Assembly (NCBI GenBank): GCA_949284695.1
Contig: CASDWJ010000025.1
Span: 31,274-95,273 of the forward strand
From: an uncultured Christensenella sp.
GTDB lineage: Bacteria; Bacillota; Clostridia; Christensenellales; UBA3700
Direction of reading: 5' to 3'
DNA length: 64,000 nucleotides
Shown: positions 20,959-30,500 of the stretch, in pieces
Layout of the letters: the number at the start of each line of letters is the position of its first letter
How positions within the stretch are numbered: position 1 is the first letter of the stretch
Translations under genes and position numbers: made by a program
Notes under the pieces: model-generated
Told to the model about the DNA's origin: nothing
Database searches by the model: none
The model's input: the letters and a program-made list of their open reading frames with translations, nothing else

Positions 20959-21297
20959 ATGGATTTTGGCACAAAACTCAGATTGCTCCGTGAAGAGGAG
21001 GGAGATACACAGGCGCGACTTGCCGAAAAGCTGAAAGTGGCGCAGTCTACGGTCGCGCAATGGGAAGCGGGTATGCGCAGACCGTCCGCCGAAGCCGTTG
21101 TCGCCGTTGCGCGATGTTTCGACACTTCGGCAGATTTTCTGCTCGGGCTTGTGGACGAAAGGCTTCGCCTTGTACCTTATTATAAAGATCTGTCGGAGAG
21201 CGAGCAGACATTTATGCAGGCTTACGCACAGCTTTCGGCAGACCGCAAAAACGCGGTGGGGGAAATAGTCAGGCTCTTTCTGGAAGGAGAAGCGTGA
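20959..21297 (+). CDS. XRE/Cro-type helix-turn-helix regulator
   Basis: 112 residues. Residues ~5-60 form a classic HTH_3 domain (LREEEGDTQARLAEKLKVAQ, then STVAQWEAGMRRPS), ending in the common FDTSADFLLGL. The remaining ~45 residues are helical and probably mediate dimerisation. It is divergent from spo0A and directly upstream of the DUF1624 gene. Target unknown; autoregulation of the divergent region is plausible. No ribosome binding site precedes the ATG, and the -10 box lies only 6 bases away. Confidence 0.85.
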   Translation: MDFGTKLRLLREEEGDTQARLAEKLKVAQSTVAQWEAGMRRPSAEAVVAVARCFDTSADFLLGLVDERLRLVPYYKDLSESEQTFMQAYAQLSADRKNAVGEIVRLFLEGEA

Positions 21298-21396
21298 ATC
21301 TGCGCCCGACGGCGGTTTCGGGACATATAAAGCGATAACCTCGACCGTCAGACCGGAGGGCGATGCTGAGAGGCGTGTTTTGAAGCGGCAATATCA

Positions 21397-21425
21397 TTGA
21401 CTAACGCAATGGGCAATGTTATAAT
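21397..21425 (+). promoter_or_regulatory. Strong sigma-A promoter abutting the DUF1624 start
   Basis: TTGACT (21397-21402), 17-base spacer, TATAAT (21420-21425). The ATG at 21432 lies 6 bases after the -10 box, predicting a leaderless transcript. Confidence 0.65.
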
Positions 21426-21431
21426 TTTTTT

Positions 21432-22283
21432 ATGCAAAAGCAAGCGGTAAGGGCATTGAAGCCGAGAAGAAACAGAATATGGGAGCTTGATTTTCTGCGC
21501 GGAGTATGCGTGCTGCTGATGATTTTCGATCACTTTATGTTCGATATCGGCGACATATTCGGCGGACCGTGGGCGGCTGCGCAGGACACCGACTTTTTTA
21601 TAGGTCTGTACGAGCGCGCGCAGGTGTATGCCGAAAGTCCGCTTAGGCTAGTCACCCGAGATATCGTCGTATGGATATTCGCGCTTCTTTGCGGGATCTC
21701 CTGTTCGTTTTCGAGAAGCAATCTCAAGCGCGGCGTAGAAGTCGCGGTGTTTGCTCTGATAATCACGGCGGTCACCACGTATATGGAAATGCCGATAAAA
21801 TTCGGCATTCTGCATATGTTCGCGGTCGCGATACTTTTGTGGGTGCTCATCAACTTCATAGCGCGCAAGGACGCGTGGAGAACGGCTGTGATATGTCTGG
21901 CAGTCGGAATTATGATAATAATAATAAACGAATTCTGCAAGGCAAGATACGCGTTGGACGAACAGGCTTTTGCGGACAACAACGACTGGTATTTCATTGC
22001 GGAGTGGATGCTGGGCAACGAAAGGAGTTTCTATTCTGCCGACTATTACCCGATATTCCCGTCGGTCGGGTATATGCTTATCGGTGCGGGCGTTGCGCCT
22101 CTGTTGTACCCGAAGAAGCGATCGCTCCTGCCGTGGCTGGGGGAGTACGACTGGCACGCGCCTTTCGACTTCTGGGGCAGGATCGCGATCTGGGTGTACG
22201 TGCTTCATCAGGTTGTCATCGCGGTGATACTTGCGGCGATAAGCTGGCTTTTCATCACTCCGGGCGATTTTGTTATAATATAG
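21432..22283 (+). CDS. DUF1624 / heparan-alpha-glucosaminide N-acetyltransferase-like membrane protein
   Basis: 283 residues with about seven hydrophobic segments. The N-terminal RIWELDFLRGVCVLLMIFDH is the hallmark of the HGSNAT catalytic-domain family (DUF1624), related to membrane acyltransferases. LLCGISCSFSRSNLKRG and KFGILHMFAVAILL match further conserved blocks. Members are thought to move acetyl groups across the membrane onto surface sugars; the substrate here is unknown. No start codon with a ribosome binding site is visible: the ATG follows a TATAAT box by 6 bases and no later ATG precedes the conserved motif, so translation may be leaderless. Confidence 0.85.
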   Translation: MQKQAVRALKPRRNRIWELDFLRGVCVLLMIFDHFMFDIGDIFGGPWAAAQDTDFFIGLYERAQVYAESPLRLVTRDIVVWIFALLCGISCSFSRSNLKRGVEVAVFALIITAVTTYMEMPIKFGILHMFAVAILLWVLINFIARKDAWRTAVICLAVGIMIIIINEFCKARYALDEQAFADNNDWYFIAEWMLGNERSFYSADYYPIFPSVGYMLIGAGVAPLLYPKKRSLLPWLGEYDWHAPFDFWGRIAIWVYVLHQVVIAVILAAISWLFITPGDFVII

Positions 22284-22361
22284 GAAACAGACACGGGTAC
22301 GAAAAAACCGTGCGCATATAATCAGTAAAATAAAGGCGCGTAAAGCGTTTTCGGAGGCTAT

Positions 22362-23192
22362 ATGGAGTGCAATCACGACTGTTCGTCATGCGCGTCCGCA
22401 AGTTGCGGCGAGCGTAAAGAGGAACAAAAGAAAGAGGGCGCAAAATTTGTAAAAAAGGTCATTGCCGTAGTCAGCGGCAAGGGCGGCGTGGGCAAGTCTC
22501 TCGTCAGCGCGTTGACGGCGAGCGCTCTCGGCAAACAGGGCGCAAAAGTAGCCGTACTCGACGCTGACGTGACCGGTCCTTCGATGGGCAAGGTGTTCGG
22601 CGTTACGGCTAAGGCGTACAGCGACGGCAACATGATAGTGCCTGCGGTCACCAAGGGCGGCGCAAAGCTGATATCGGTCAACATGATGCTCGCCAGCGAG
22701 GACGATCCCGTCATATGGCGCGGTCCGCTCATCGCGAACATGGTGCAGCAGTTCTGGAGCGACGTCAACTGGGGAGAGGTGGATTACATGGTGGTCGATA
22801 TGCCTCCCGGCACGGGGGACGTGCCGCTGACCGTGTTCCAGAGCCTGCCCGTCGACGGCATACTCATCGTCACTTCTCCGCAGGAACTCGTCTCGATGAT
22901 AGTTGCCAAGGCGCTCAAAATGGCATCTATGATGGACGTGCCCGTACTCGGAGTCGTCGAGAACATGAGTTATTTCGAGTGCGACGGATGCGGTAAAAGA
23001 CATTATATTTACGGCGAGTCGAAAGCGGAAGAAGTCTGTAAAAAGTACGGCGTGAAACTCCTTGCGAGGCTGCCGATCGACCCGGGTCTCGCAAAACTGT
23101 GCGACGAGGGCAGGATAGAGGACGCGGAGTGCAAAGAACTCGCGCCCGCGGTCGAAGCCGTAGTCAAGGCAAAAAAGCGCAAGCGTGCATAA
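22362..23192 (+). CDS. mrp: Mrp/NBP35-family Fe-S cluster carrier ATPase
   Basis: 276 residues, start supported by GGAGG 6 bases upstream. The N terminus is a Cys cluster (ECNHDCSSCASASCGE), as in NBP35-like proteins. Residues ~30-45 carry the deviant Walker A SGKGGVGKS, followed by DADVTGPSMGKVFG and the MPPGTGD loop. A CxxC pair (FECDGCGKRH) near residue 210 is the dimer-interface Fe-S scaffold. It binds and transfers Fe-S clusters to apo-proteins in the cytoplasm. It appears to be the last gene of its unit, with a terminator at 23228-23259. The assignment is firm; its client proteins are not indicated by the neighbours. Confidence 0.92.
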   Translation: MECNHDCSSCASASCGERKEEQKKEGAKFVKKVIAVVSGKGGVGKSLVSALTASALGKQGAKVAVLDADVTGPSMGKVFGVTAKAYSDGNMIVPAVTKGGAKLISVNMMLASEDDPVIWRGPLIANMVQQFWSDVNWGEVDYMVVDMPPGTGDVPLTVFQSLPVDGILIVTSPQELVSMIVAKALKMASMMDVPVLGVVENMSYFECDGCGKRHYIYGESKAEEVCKKYGVKLLARLPIDPGLAKLCDEGRIEDAECKELAPAVEAVVKAKKRKRA

Positions 23193-23227
23193 AAATTCAT
23201 TGCAAACGCGATTATTCGTAAAATAAT

Positions 23228-23259
23228 ATCCGTCCGCAACTTTGGTGGGCGGATTTTTG
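23228..23259 (+). terminator. Intrinsic terminator after mrp
   Basis: ATCCGTCC (23228-23235) pairs with GGGCGGAT (23247-23254, one G-U), followed by TTTTG. Confidence 0.7.
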
Positions 23260-23390
23260 TCGTAAAAAGAGGCTTGGAGAGAGCAAAACGTAGCGGTTTT
23301 GTAAAAAATTCCGTTATGCAACAAAAAAACGAAAAAACTCTTTTATTTTATCGGATATCTATGCTATAATATTTCCAATATTCAAAAAAT

Positions 23391-23403
23391 CCGTATAATA
23401 CGG
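23391..23403 (+). repeat. Perfect dyad CCGTAT-A-ATACGG before the importer operon
   Basis: A 6-bp perfect inverted repeat lies just before the AAGGAG ribosome binding site and downstream of a TATAAT box (23365-23370). It could be an operator or a small mRNA hairpin that modulates initiation. Confidence 0.5.
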
Positions 23404-23415
23404 AAGGAGAGAATT

Positions 23416-24405
23416 ATGAAGAAGATTTTAGTTTTAACTATATTGCTCGTAGTGCTCGTTACGGGTTGTTTCGCGCTTGTGGCATGTCGTCCAGATGCTG
23501 ATTATGTAATAGGTATAATACAGCCGCAGGAGCACGTTGCTCTTTCAAACGCAAGAACGAGTTTTCAGGACGAATTAACAAAATTAATAGAGAATGATGG
23601 AAAAACTGTTCATTTTGACTATCAGAATGCTAATAACGATGCATCTATGATCGGTACGATGATCGATAAATTTGTAAATGCGAAATACGATATGATTTAT
23701 GCGATCGCAACGCCGGCGGCTCAGGTTGCAGCGGATAAAACCGTTGAAAACAAAATACCGGTTTTGTTCAATGCGGTTACAGATGCTGCCTCTGCCAACA
23801 TTATTGAAGATAATAATGCACCCGGAGCAAATGTTACCGGCGTGTCAGATATGAATCCTATGGAAGAACAGGTGTCTTTGATGCAGCTTCTTATGGGGGG
23901 AGGTACTGATTTTAAGGTCGGCATCATGTATTCTACAAACGAAGACAATTCCAAGATTCAGAAAGACACGATAGAATCAATTTGTGCAGAACGCGGCATT
24001 GAGACTGTTTCGGTTGGAGTTATGGATTACAACGAAATAGACGGAAAATTGGCTTCGCTTAAAAACAGCGGTGCAGACATCGTATATTTGCCCACTGATA
24101 ATATGCTTGCTGAAAACGCAACGACAGTAAACGATTGCAATATTGAGAACGGCTATATGCTGCCTATCGTTTGCGGCGAGGGCGGTATGAACGATGCTTG
24201 CGGGGTTGCAACTGTAAGCGTTGATTATAAAGAGCTCGGCAAAATAGCTGCTCAAATGGCTTACGAAATCCTCGTGGAAGGAAAAGATCCCTCTACGATG
24301 GCTGTACGTTATCAGACTGAAGGGATCAAATATTCTATAAATACTAAAGTAGCTGGCGAAATCGGATTCGATATTCCCGATTCCGTTATCGAATTGGCTC
24401 AATAA
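23416..24405 (+). CDS. ABC transporter substrate-binding lipoprotein (TrpX-like, ABC_sub_bind)
   Basis: 329 residues. It has a signal peptide with two possible lipobox cysteines (VTGC and LVAC near residues 18 and 25). The body matches the ABC_sub_bind/TrpX family: YVIGIIQPQEHVALSNAR, the repeated YDMIYAIATPAAQVAAD-type strands, and GADIVYLPTDNMLAENATT. It captures a small ligand, possibly an aromatic amino acid, outside the membrane. The ribosome binding site is AAGGAGAG. It heads a three-gene operon with a permease and an ATPase (8 bases to the next gene). Its codon use is clearly more AT-rich (TTA/TTG Leu, ATA Ile, GAT) than nearly all neighbours. Confidence 0.88.
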   Translation: MKKILVLTILLVVLVTGCFALVACRPDADYVIGIIQPQEHVALSNARTSFQDELTKLIENDGKTVHFDYQNANNDASMIGTMIDKFVNAKYDMIYAIATPAAQVAADKTVENKIPVLFNAVTDAASANIIEDNNAPGANVTGVSDMNPMEEQVSLMQLLMGGGTDFKVGIMYSTNEDNSKIQKDTIESICAERGIETVSVGVMDYNEIDGKLASLKNSGADIVYLPTDNMLAENATTVNDCNIENGYMLPIVCGEGGMNDACGVATVSVDYKELGKIAAQMAYEILVEGKDPSTMAVRYQTEGIKYSINTKVAGEIGFDIPDSVIELAQ

Positions 24406-24413
24406 GGATTATA

Positions 24414-25583
24414 ATGGACACTTTATTAAACGGTTTAAATCAGGGAATAGTCTGGGCAGTGCTTGCTTTGGGAGTATTTATATCGTTCAGATTGCTTGAC
24501 TTTGCTGATTTGACTTGCGAGGGAAGTTTTACTCTCGGAGCGATAACGAGTTCGGTGTTGCTTATGGATTCGCAAATGAATCCCATTTTGACTTGTATTA
24601 TTGCTTTCTTGGTAGGCGCATTGGCAGGTCTTATAACAGGTGTATTAAATACTAAATTGAAGATACCTGCTATATTGTCGGGCATCCTTACTCTTACCGC
24701 GTTGTCATCTATCAATTTGTTAGTATCTGGCGCCAGGTCATCAATTGGGCTTAGAGGAGCAGATAGATTTTATTCTTGGCTTAATATAGGCATTAAAAAT
24801 GCTACGTTGGTTTCGGGAATCATCATTTTAATAGTGATAATCGGCGCCATGTATTGGTTTTTCGGGACAGAAGCCGGAAGCGCTATAAGAGCTACGGGTG
24901 ATAATGAAAAGATGTGTCGTGCTCAGGGCATAAATACTGACAATACCAAGATAATCGGGCTTATGCTGTCAAACGCACTTATATCATTGTCGGGAGCCCT
25001 TGTGGCACAGCAACAGGGTACGGCTACATTAAGCATGGGCACGGGTGCTATCGTAATAGGACTTGCATCTGTAATAATCGGAGAAACTTTGATACCTATT
25101 AAAAGAAACTTTGCATTAACTCTTGTAAGCATTATTATAGGTAGCATAGTATACCGCATAATATTCGTTTATGTGCTTCTCGTCGGACTCGATACAGAAT
25201 ATATCAAGCTGATAACCGCGATAATAGTCGTCATAGCTCTCTGCCTGCCTATGATAAAGGCAAAGACGCTTGCGTTTGTAAAGACTACTGATAAGTATCT
25301 GATAAACAAGTACCCGAAATACGCAGAATACGCAAAGAAGCGAGACGACAACAAAGAGGCTAAAAAGCAGGCGGCGAAGGAAAAACTGCTTGCCGACATA
25401 AAATCGCTGACAGAACAGCTGAAGACGTGCACGGACGAAAAGACTGTCAGAAAACAGCACGCAAAGCTGGTCAGAGCAAAAGAAAAGTATGTTGAAAAAT
25501 ACGGCTCCAAAGAACTTGAAGAAGCTGAAGAAAAAGAAGTCGGATCGATTTCTGTCGCCGCGGTCGGAGGTGAGGACAAATGA
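24414..25583 (+). CDS. ABC transporter permease (TrpY-like, BPD_transp_2) with charged C-terminal tail
   Basis: 389 residues. Residues 1-285 contain about nine membrane helices of the branched-chain/sugar permease type (LLDFADLTCEGSFTLGAITS, GVLNTKLKIPAILSGILTLT, ARSSIGLRG). Residues ~290-389 are a soluble Lys/Glu-rich coiled tail, unusual for the family, whose members are usually ~300 residues. The DNA changes character within the gene: to about base 25170 it is AT-rich like the upstream binding-protein gene, afterwards it uses GC-rich CTC/CTG/GCG codons like the rest of the window. It overlaps the ATPase gene by 4 bases. Confidence 0.88.
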   Translation: MDTLLNGLNQGIVWAVLALGVFISFRLLDFADLTCEGSFTLGAITSSVLLMDSQMNPILTCIIAFLVGALAGLITGVLNTKLKIPAILSGILTLTALSSINLLVSGARSSIGLRGADRFYSWLNIGIKNATLVSGIIILIVIIGAMYWFFGTEAGSAIRATGDNEKMCRAQGINTDNTKIIGLMLSNALISLSGALVAQQQGTATLSMGTGAIVIGLASVIIGETLIPIKRNFALTLVSIIIGSIVYRIIFVYVLLVGLDTEYIKLITAIIVVIALCLPMIKAKTLAFVKTTDKYLINKYPKYAEYAKKRDDNKEAKKQAAKEKLLADIKSLTEQLKTCTDEKTVRKQHAKLVRAKEKYVEKYGSKELEEAEEKEVGSISVAAVGGEDK

Positions 25584-26362
25584 CGATGCTCAGTCTTAAA
25601 AACGTGTCCAAGACCTTCAACATAGGCACGATAAACGAAAAGAAGGCGATAATCAATCTGTCGCTCGACGTCGAAGAGGGCGATTTCATCACCGTTATCG
25701 GCGGCAACGGCGCGGGCAAGTCTACGCTTCTCAACCTGATCGCGGGCGTATATATCCCCGAAGAAGGCACGATAGAGCTTGACGGGCAGAACGTCACGAA
25801 ACTCAAGGAATACAAACGCGCGAAGTATCTCGGCAGAGTCTTTCAGGATCCGATGACGGGTACCGCGGCGAATATGGAGATACAGGAAAATCTCGCACTC
25901 GCATACCGCAGAGGCAAATTCCGCGGTCTGTCCTGGGGCGTTACGCACAGGGAGAAAGTCGAGTTCAAGAGCCAGCTCAAAATACTCGGTCTCGGTCTCG
26001 AGGACAGGCTGACCGCCAAGGTCGGACTGCTGTCGGGCGGGCAGAGACAGGCTCTGACTCTGCTTATGGCGACGATGAAGAAACCCAAGGTATTGCTTCT
26101 CGACGAACACACGGCGGCGCTCGACCCCAAGACTGCCGAGAAGGTGCTCTCCGTCACAGAGGAACTCGCGGGCAGGAACAACCTGACGACCGTGATGATC
26201 ACGCACAATATGAAAGACGCGATACGTTACGGCAACCGTCTGATAATGATGAACGAGGGAAATATCATCTACGACGTGCGCGGAGAGGAAAAGAAAAACC
26301 TGACCGTCGCTCAGCTTCTCGACAAATTCAAGATAGAAAGCGACAAGATGCTGATGATATAA
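25580..26362 (+). CDS. ABC transporter ATPase (TrpZ-like)
   Basis: 260 residues; ATG within GGAGGTGAGGACAAATG. Walker A GGNGAGKST, Q-loop region RVFQDPMTGTAANM, signature LLSGGQRQALTLLMAT, Walker B KVLLLDEHTAALD and H-loop MITHNM are all intact. The family energises uptake by the preceding permease and binding protein. The 4-base overlap with the permease stop suggests translational coupling. The transcript ends at the hairpin at 26374-26397. Confidence 0.93.
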   Translation: MTMLSLKNVSKTFNIGTINEKKAIINLSLDVEEGDFITVIGGNGAGKSTLLNLIAGVYIPEEGTIELDGQNVTKLKEYKRAKYLGRVFQDPMTGTAANMEIQENLALAYRRGKFRGLSWGVTHREKVEFKSQLKILGLGLEDRLTAKVGLLSGGQRQALTLLMATMKKPKVLLLDEHTAALDPKTAEKVLSVTEELAGRNNLTTVMITHNMKDAIRYGNRLIMMNEGNIIYDVRGEEKKNLTVAQLLDKFKIESDKMLMI

Positions 26363-26373
26363 GACTTCAGACC

Positions 26374-26397
26374 GCCGCGGTACGCCGCGGCTTTTTT
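26374..26397 (+). terminator. Intrinsic terminator of the TrpXYZ-like operon
   Basis: GCCGCGG (26374-26380) pairs with CCGCGGC (26385-26391), followed by six T. From here to 26601 I see no recognisable riboswitch or gene before luxS. Confidence 0.85.
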
Positions 26398-26601
26398 ATC
26401 GGGAAATTTTGCGTTGCACCGACCGATACGAAGGGAAAGCCGACGGAAAACTGAAAGAAGCGAAAAAGCGGACAGACCGCGCCCGCATGCTCTGCGACGC
26501 GACGAGGGCATAAACAAACGACCGTAGTGCGTGTGCGACAACAGGAGAAGACATGCGCGCCCGCTTGCGGAAAAAGGAGAAAAACGTAAAAAGGAGAAAA
26601 T

Positions 26602-27069
26602 ATGAAAAAAATAGCCAGCTTTTGCATAGATCATACAAAACTCATGCCCGGCATATATCTGTCGAGGAAGGACAGGAGAGACTGCGTCACAGTCTCCACG
26701 TTTGACGTCCGGATCACCGCGCCCAACAGGGAGCCGGTGATAGACATGCCCGCTCTGCACACGATAGAACACCTTGCGGCTACCTGGCTGAGAAATTCTG
26801 CGATAAAGGACGATGTCGTATATTTCGGACCCATGGGTTGCCGTACGGGTTGTTATCTGCTCGTGTTCGGAGAGCCTTCGCCCGAGGACGTGGCGTATTA
26901 TATAAAGGGCGCGTTCGCGTTCATAGCCGACTACGATGGGGAGATCCCCGGCGCAAAGGCGGAAGAATGCGGCAATTACCTTGAACAAAACCTCGCCATG
27001 GCGAAGTATTATGCAAGAAGGTATCTGAAAGAGCTTGAAGAAAACCCGCGTTTCGAATATCCGGTCTGA
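26602..27069 (+). CDS. luxS: S-ribosylhomocysteine lyase LuxS
   Basis: 155 residues, the usual family length, with ribosome binding site AAAGGAG. Metal ligands H53 and H57 (HTIEH) and C124 (EECGNYL) are present, as are E56 and the catalytic C81 (GCRTGCY). It cleaves S-ribosylhomocysteine to homocysteine and the autoinducer-2 precursor DPD, part of the activated methyl cycle. No pfs (mtnN) or methionine gene is adjacent, so it is a stand-alone gene. A strong terminator follows at 27106-27140. Confidence 0.95.
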   Translation: MKKIASFCIDHTKLMPGIYLSRKDRRDCVTVSTFDVRITAPNREPVIDMPALHTIEHLAATWLRNSAIKDDVVYFGPMGCRTGCYLLVFGEPSPEDVAYYIKGAFAFIADYDGEIPGAKAEECGNYLEQNLAMAKYYARRYLKELEENPRFEYPV

Positions 27070-27105
27070 CGTTTTAACTTGACGACTTCCGATAAAAACG
27101 GTTTG

Positions 27106-27140
27106 CGCCCCGCGCCACGAGCGATCGGGGCGATTTTTTT
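27106..27140 (+). terminator. Intrinsic terminator of luxS
   Basis: CGCCCCG (27106-27112) pairs with CGGGGCG (27126-27132), followed after one base by seven T. The stretch 27141-27598 contains no gene. It holds a second T-rich hairpin (ACAAAG/CTTTGT, 27210-27236) and the promoter at 27462-27490. It also has a 17-base copy of the string at 22286-22302 (AGACACGGGTACGAAAA). Confidence 0.85.
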
Positions 27141-27461
27141 GCACGTCGTGAGAGGAACGCCGTCCGGCGGGACGAGAGCTTTGCCTCGGCTTGCGTTGGC
27201 GCAAACGGCACAAAGAAGTGTTTTTCTTTGTTTTTTGTCGATGACGGATATCCGAAAAATGCGCTTATATAGACACGGGTACGAAAATTATTTTCTATGC
27301 GTCGGGCGCGTTTCCGATTTGCCGTGCGGCGCGGGGGGACGCAGAAAAGCGCACGTTTTTGCGACGGCAAGCAGGACGGTATGCGCTTATATGCGGCACG
27401 CGCGCGCACATTTTATGGACAAAGCGGTCACGCGCGCATTAAATATTTTACATTCACCGCG

Positions 27462-27490
27462 TTGCTTTTTTAAAAAACGTATAATATAAT
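27462..27490 (+). promoter_or_regulatory. Promoter of the InlB-repeat lipoprotein
   Basis: TTGCTT (27462-27467), 17-base spacer, TATAAT (27485-27490), giving a leader of about 100 bases. Confidence 0.55.
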
Positions 27491-27598
27491 ATAAGCGCAT
27501 TAAAACACATACCAAAAGTTTTATCTCGCCGCAAAAAACCGTGCGGCAACGAAAAAAGGGGTTCAAAGACGCCGCGGGTGCGGCGCAAGGAGCAAAAT

Positions 27599-30500
27599 AT
27601 GAAAAAGATCGTTTGGGTTCTGATTATCTTATCCGTGGCGCTTTCAGGCGTTTTCGCTTTTGCGGCATGCGATACCGAGGAGAACGGCGAACAGACAGTA
27701 TTGTCCGACTCGGGCATAAACGCGGTGCTCTGGGAGGGCAACGCGCTCAACGTCGCGTTTGACGAGGTGGCGACGTTGTTCGGATCCGTGCCGCAGAGAG
27801 ACGGTTACGTGTTTGGCGGCTGGTATTTCGACGCGGAGATCTGGCAGGAGCCTGCCGACTACAACGCGGTAGCGGCGGCGGACGACGGCACAGTGGTCTA
27901 CGCGAGATGGCTGGATATGGACGAGGTCGTCAAAGTCACTTTCTACGACTGGTCGGACTCGCTCGTGATATACAGCGCTTATTTCCCGATCGGGAGCGAT
28001 CTCAACGGTTACGTATCCGCTTCAGACAAGCCGTCCGACGGGCAGTACGAATACCGTTTTGCGGGATGGGATCAGCCGCTTTCCGACGTCACCGAAGATC
28101 TTGAGGTGCGTCCCGTCTACGACGAGAGGCTGAGGACGTTCACGGTCACGTTCGTCGTGGACGACGTGGTCGTCAGCACGCAGGAGGTCGAGTACGGCGG
28201 CGCGGCAACCGCGCCTTCGGATAAGCAGATAGACGCGGCGCTTCCCACGCAGAAAGGCATGGTCTACGGCTTTGCCGGCTGGAACAAGGCTTTCTCCAAC
28301 GTGACTTCCGATCTCACGGTCAGCGCAGATCTCACCTGCGAGTACGCGTTTTATACCGTGACTTTCAATTACGGCGACGGCAAGAGCGAGACTCAGAAGG
28401 TCAGATACGGCAGCGACGCGGTCGCGCCGACCAACGAAAGCGGCAAACTTGACAAGTCGCCCACCGAGAACAACGATTATCTGTTCGTCGGCTGGGACAA
28501 CAATTACTGTTATGTGACCGAGGACAGGGTCGTCAATGCGATATACAACGACAACGTCAGATATTTTACCGTCGATTTCTATGACGGAGACGTGCTGTTC
28601 TGCCGCAGATACGTACCGCTCGGCGGCACGGCGCAGTATCCCGAAGCCGACCCCGTCAAACTTTCTGACGCGACTTACGACTATACTTTCAGCGGTTGGA
28701 GCGGCGACGTGACAAACGTGAACAGCGACAGAAAGATTTATGCCGAGTACGAGCCGAGCACGAGGAGGTACACCGTGTCGTTCTATGTGGACGGAGTGCT
28801 CAAGGGCACGAGGACGGTGGATTACGGCGGCAGGGTCGAGAGCGTGCCCGAGTTCACTTATGACCAAAGCGTCTATACGTTCAAAGGCTGGGATCAGAAT
28901 CTCAACAACGTGACGACCGATCTCAAAGTCAACGCGGTGCTCGAGCTCAACAAGTTTACCGTGACGTTCCAGTACGGCGTCGAGGGCAGTTATGCTACAT
29001 ACACGGTCAGAGACGTCGTCTACGGACACGCCGCAAAGGCGCCCGCGAGCATAGATTTTTCGTCGCACGACACCGATCAGTATCACTATGTGTTCACCGG
29101 CTGGAACAAGAATTTCTCCTGCGTGACAGAAAACCTGCTGGTCACGGCTACTTACGAAAAGCTGACGAGGGTCTACGCTGTGGATTTTGTCGACGGCGAG
29201 GGCAACAGACTTGCGGCGACGCAGTATATCGAATACGGAAGCGCGGCGGCAGAGCCGGGCGCAGAGCAGGTAGCCAAGGCAAGCGACGCGCAGTACGATT
29301 ACACTTTCACGGGTTGGGACACAGAAGCGTGGAAAAACGTGACCGGCGCGGTCACCGCGGTCGCGCAATACGACCAACAGATCAGATATTACGATATCGT
29401 GTTTATCGCGAAGAACGCGGCGGGCGAGGACGTCAGATACGCGAACTCTCTCGCTTACGGCAGTGCGATAACGCTTCCCGAAAGCGTTGAGTCGTACAGC
29501 GACGAAAAATACGACTATACGTTCGACGGCTGGCAGACCGCGGACGGCGCGACGGTTACGGGCGCGGTCAGCGAGACGGCAAGTTATACCAAGACTCTCA
29601 GAAAGTTTACCGTGACGTTCAATTACGGCGACGGCAAGAGCGACGTGCAGACGGTCGGATACGGCTCGTCCGCGACAGAGCCGACGACGGGACTCGAAAA
29701 GAGCGAGACGGCGGAATACGAGTATATATTCAAGGGTTGGGACAGCTCCAACTGGCTCAACGTGACCTCCGATCTGACCGTCAACGCGGTCTACATCGAG
29801 ATGGAAAACTACCACGAGGTGCGCTTCGTCGCAGATGACGGCGCAACTCTGCTTGCCGAGGTGCAGTACGTCAGATACGGGAAAGACAGCGTGACTCTGC
29901 CTTCCGCAGACGGACTCGAAAAGGCTTCGACGGCGCAGTACGACTATGCGTTCGACGGCTGGAGTTATGAGAACGCGGCGGGCGAGACCGTAACGGTCGC
30001 GACGGACGACGCGATATTCTCCAATATCGACAGAGACTATACGTTCACCGTGCATTTCGCGGCGACTACCAGAAGCTATGAGATAGCGTTCGTCAGCGAC
30101 GGAGCCGACGTGCTCGTCACGAGCGCGCTTTACGGAACGACGCTCTCGGAGATCGCTCCCGCAGATCCCGTCAAAGCGGCGACCGCAAAATATACTTACA
30201 CTTTCGCAAACTGGGCGGACGAGAGCGGAAGGGCGGTCGACCTTGCCGCGACTCAGGTCACGGGAGATACGACGCTCAGCGCGGTATTCGACGCGACCGT
30301 CAACAAATACACCGTGACTTTCAAATACGGCGACGGTCTGACAAAGGAAGTCGAGGTCGGGTACGGCAACGCGGCAACCGCGCCGACTGCGGAAGAAGCC
30401 GCAAAAGAGACCACCGCGACGACCAAGTACATATTCCAAGGGTGGGAGAACGCCAACTGGCTCAACGTGACCGAGGACATAACGGTCAACGCGGTCTACC

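Noticed and set aside
26553-26703. Short frame with a possible ribosome binding site overlapping the luxS start
   Set aside because: Highly basic, overlaps luxS out of frame, no family resemblance; a leader peptide cannot be excluded but is not supported.
22286-27290. 17-base string AGACACGGGTACGAAAA present near 22286 and 27274
   Set aside because: Only two copies, different flanks, no inverted structure; chance similarity cannot be excluded.
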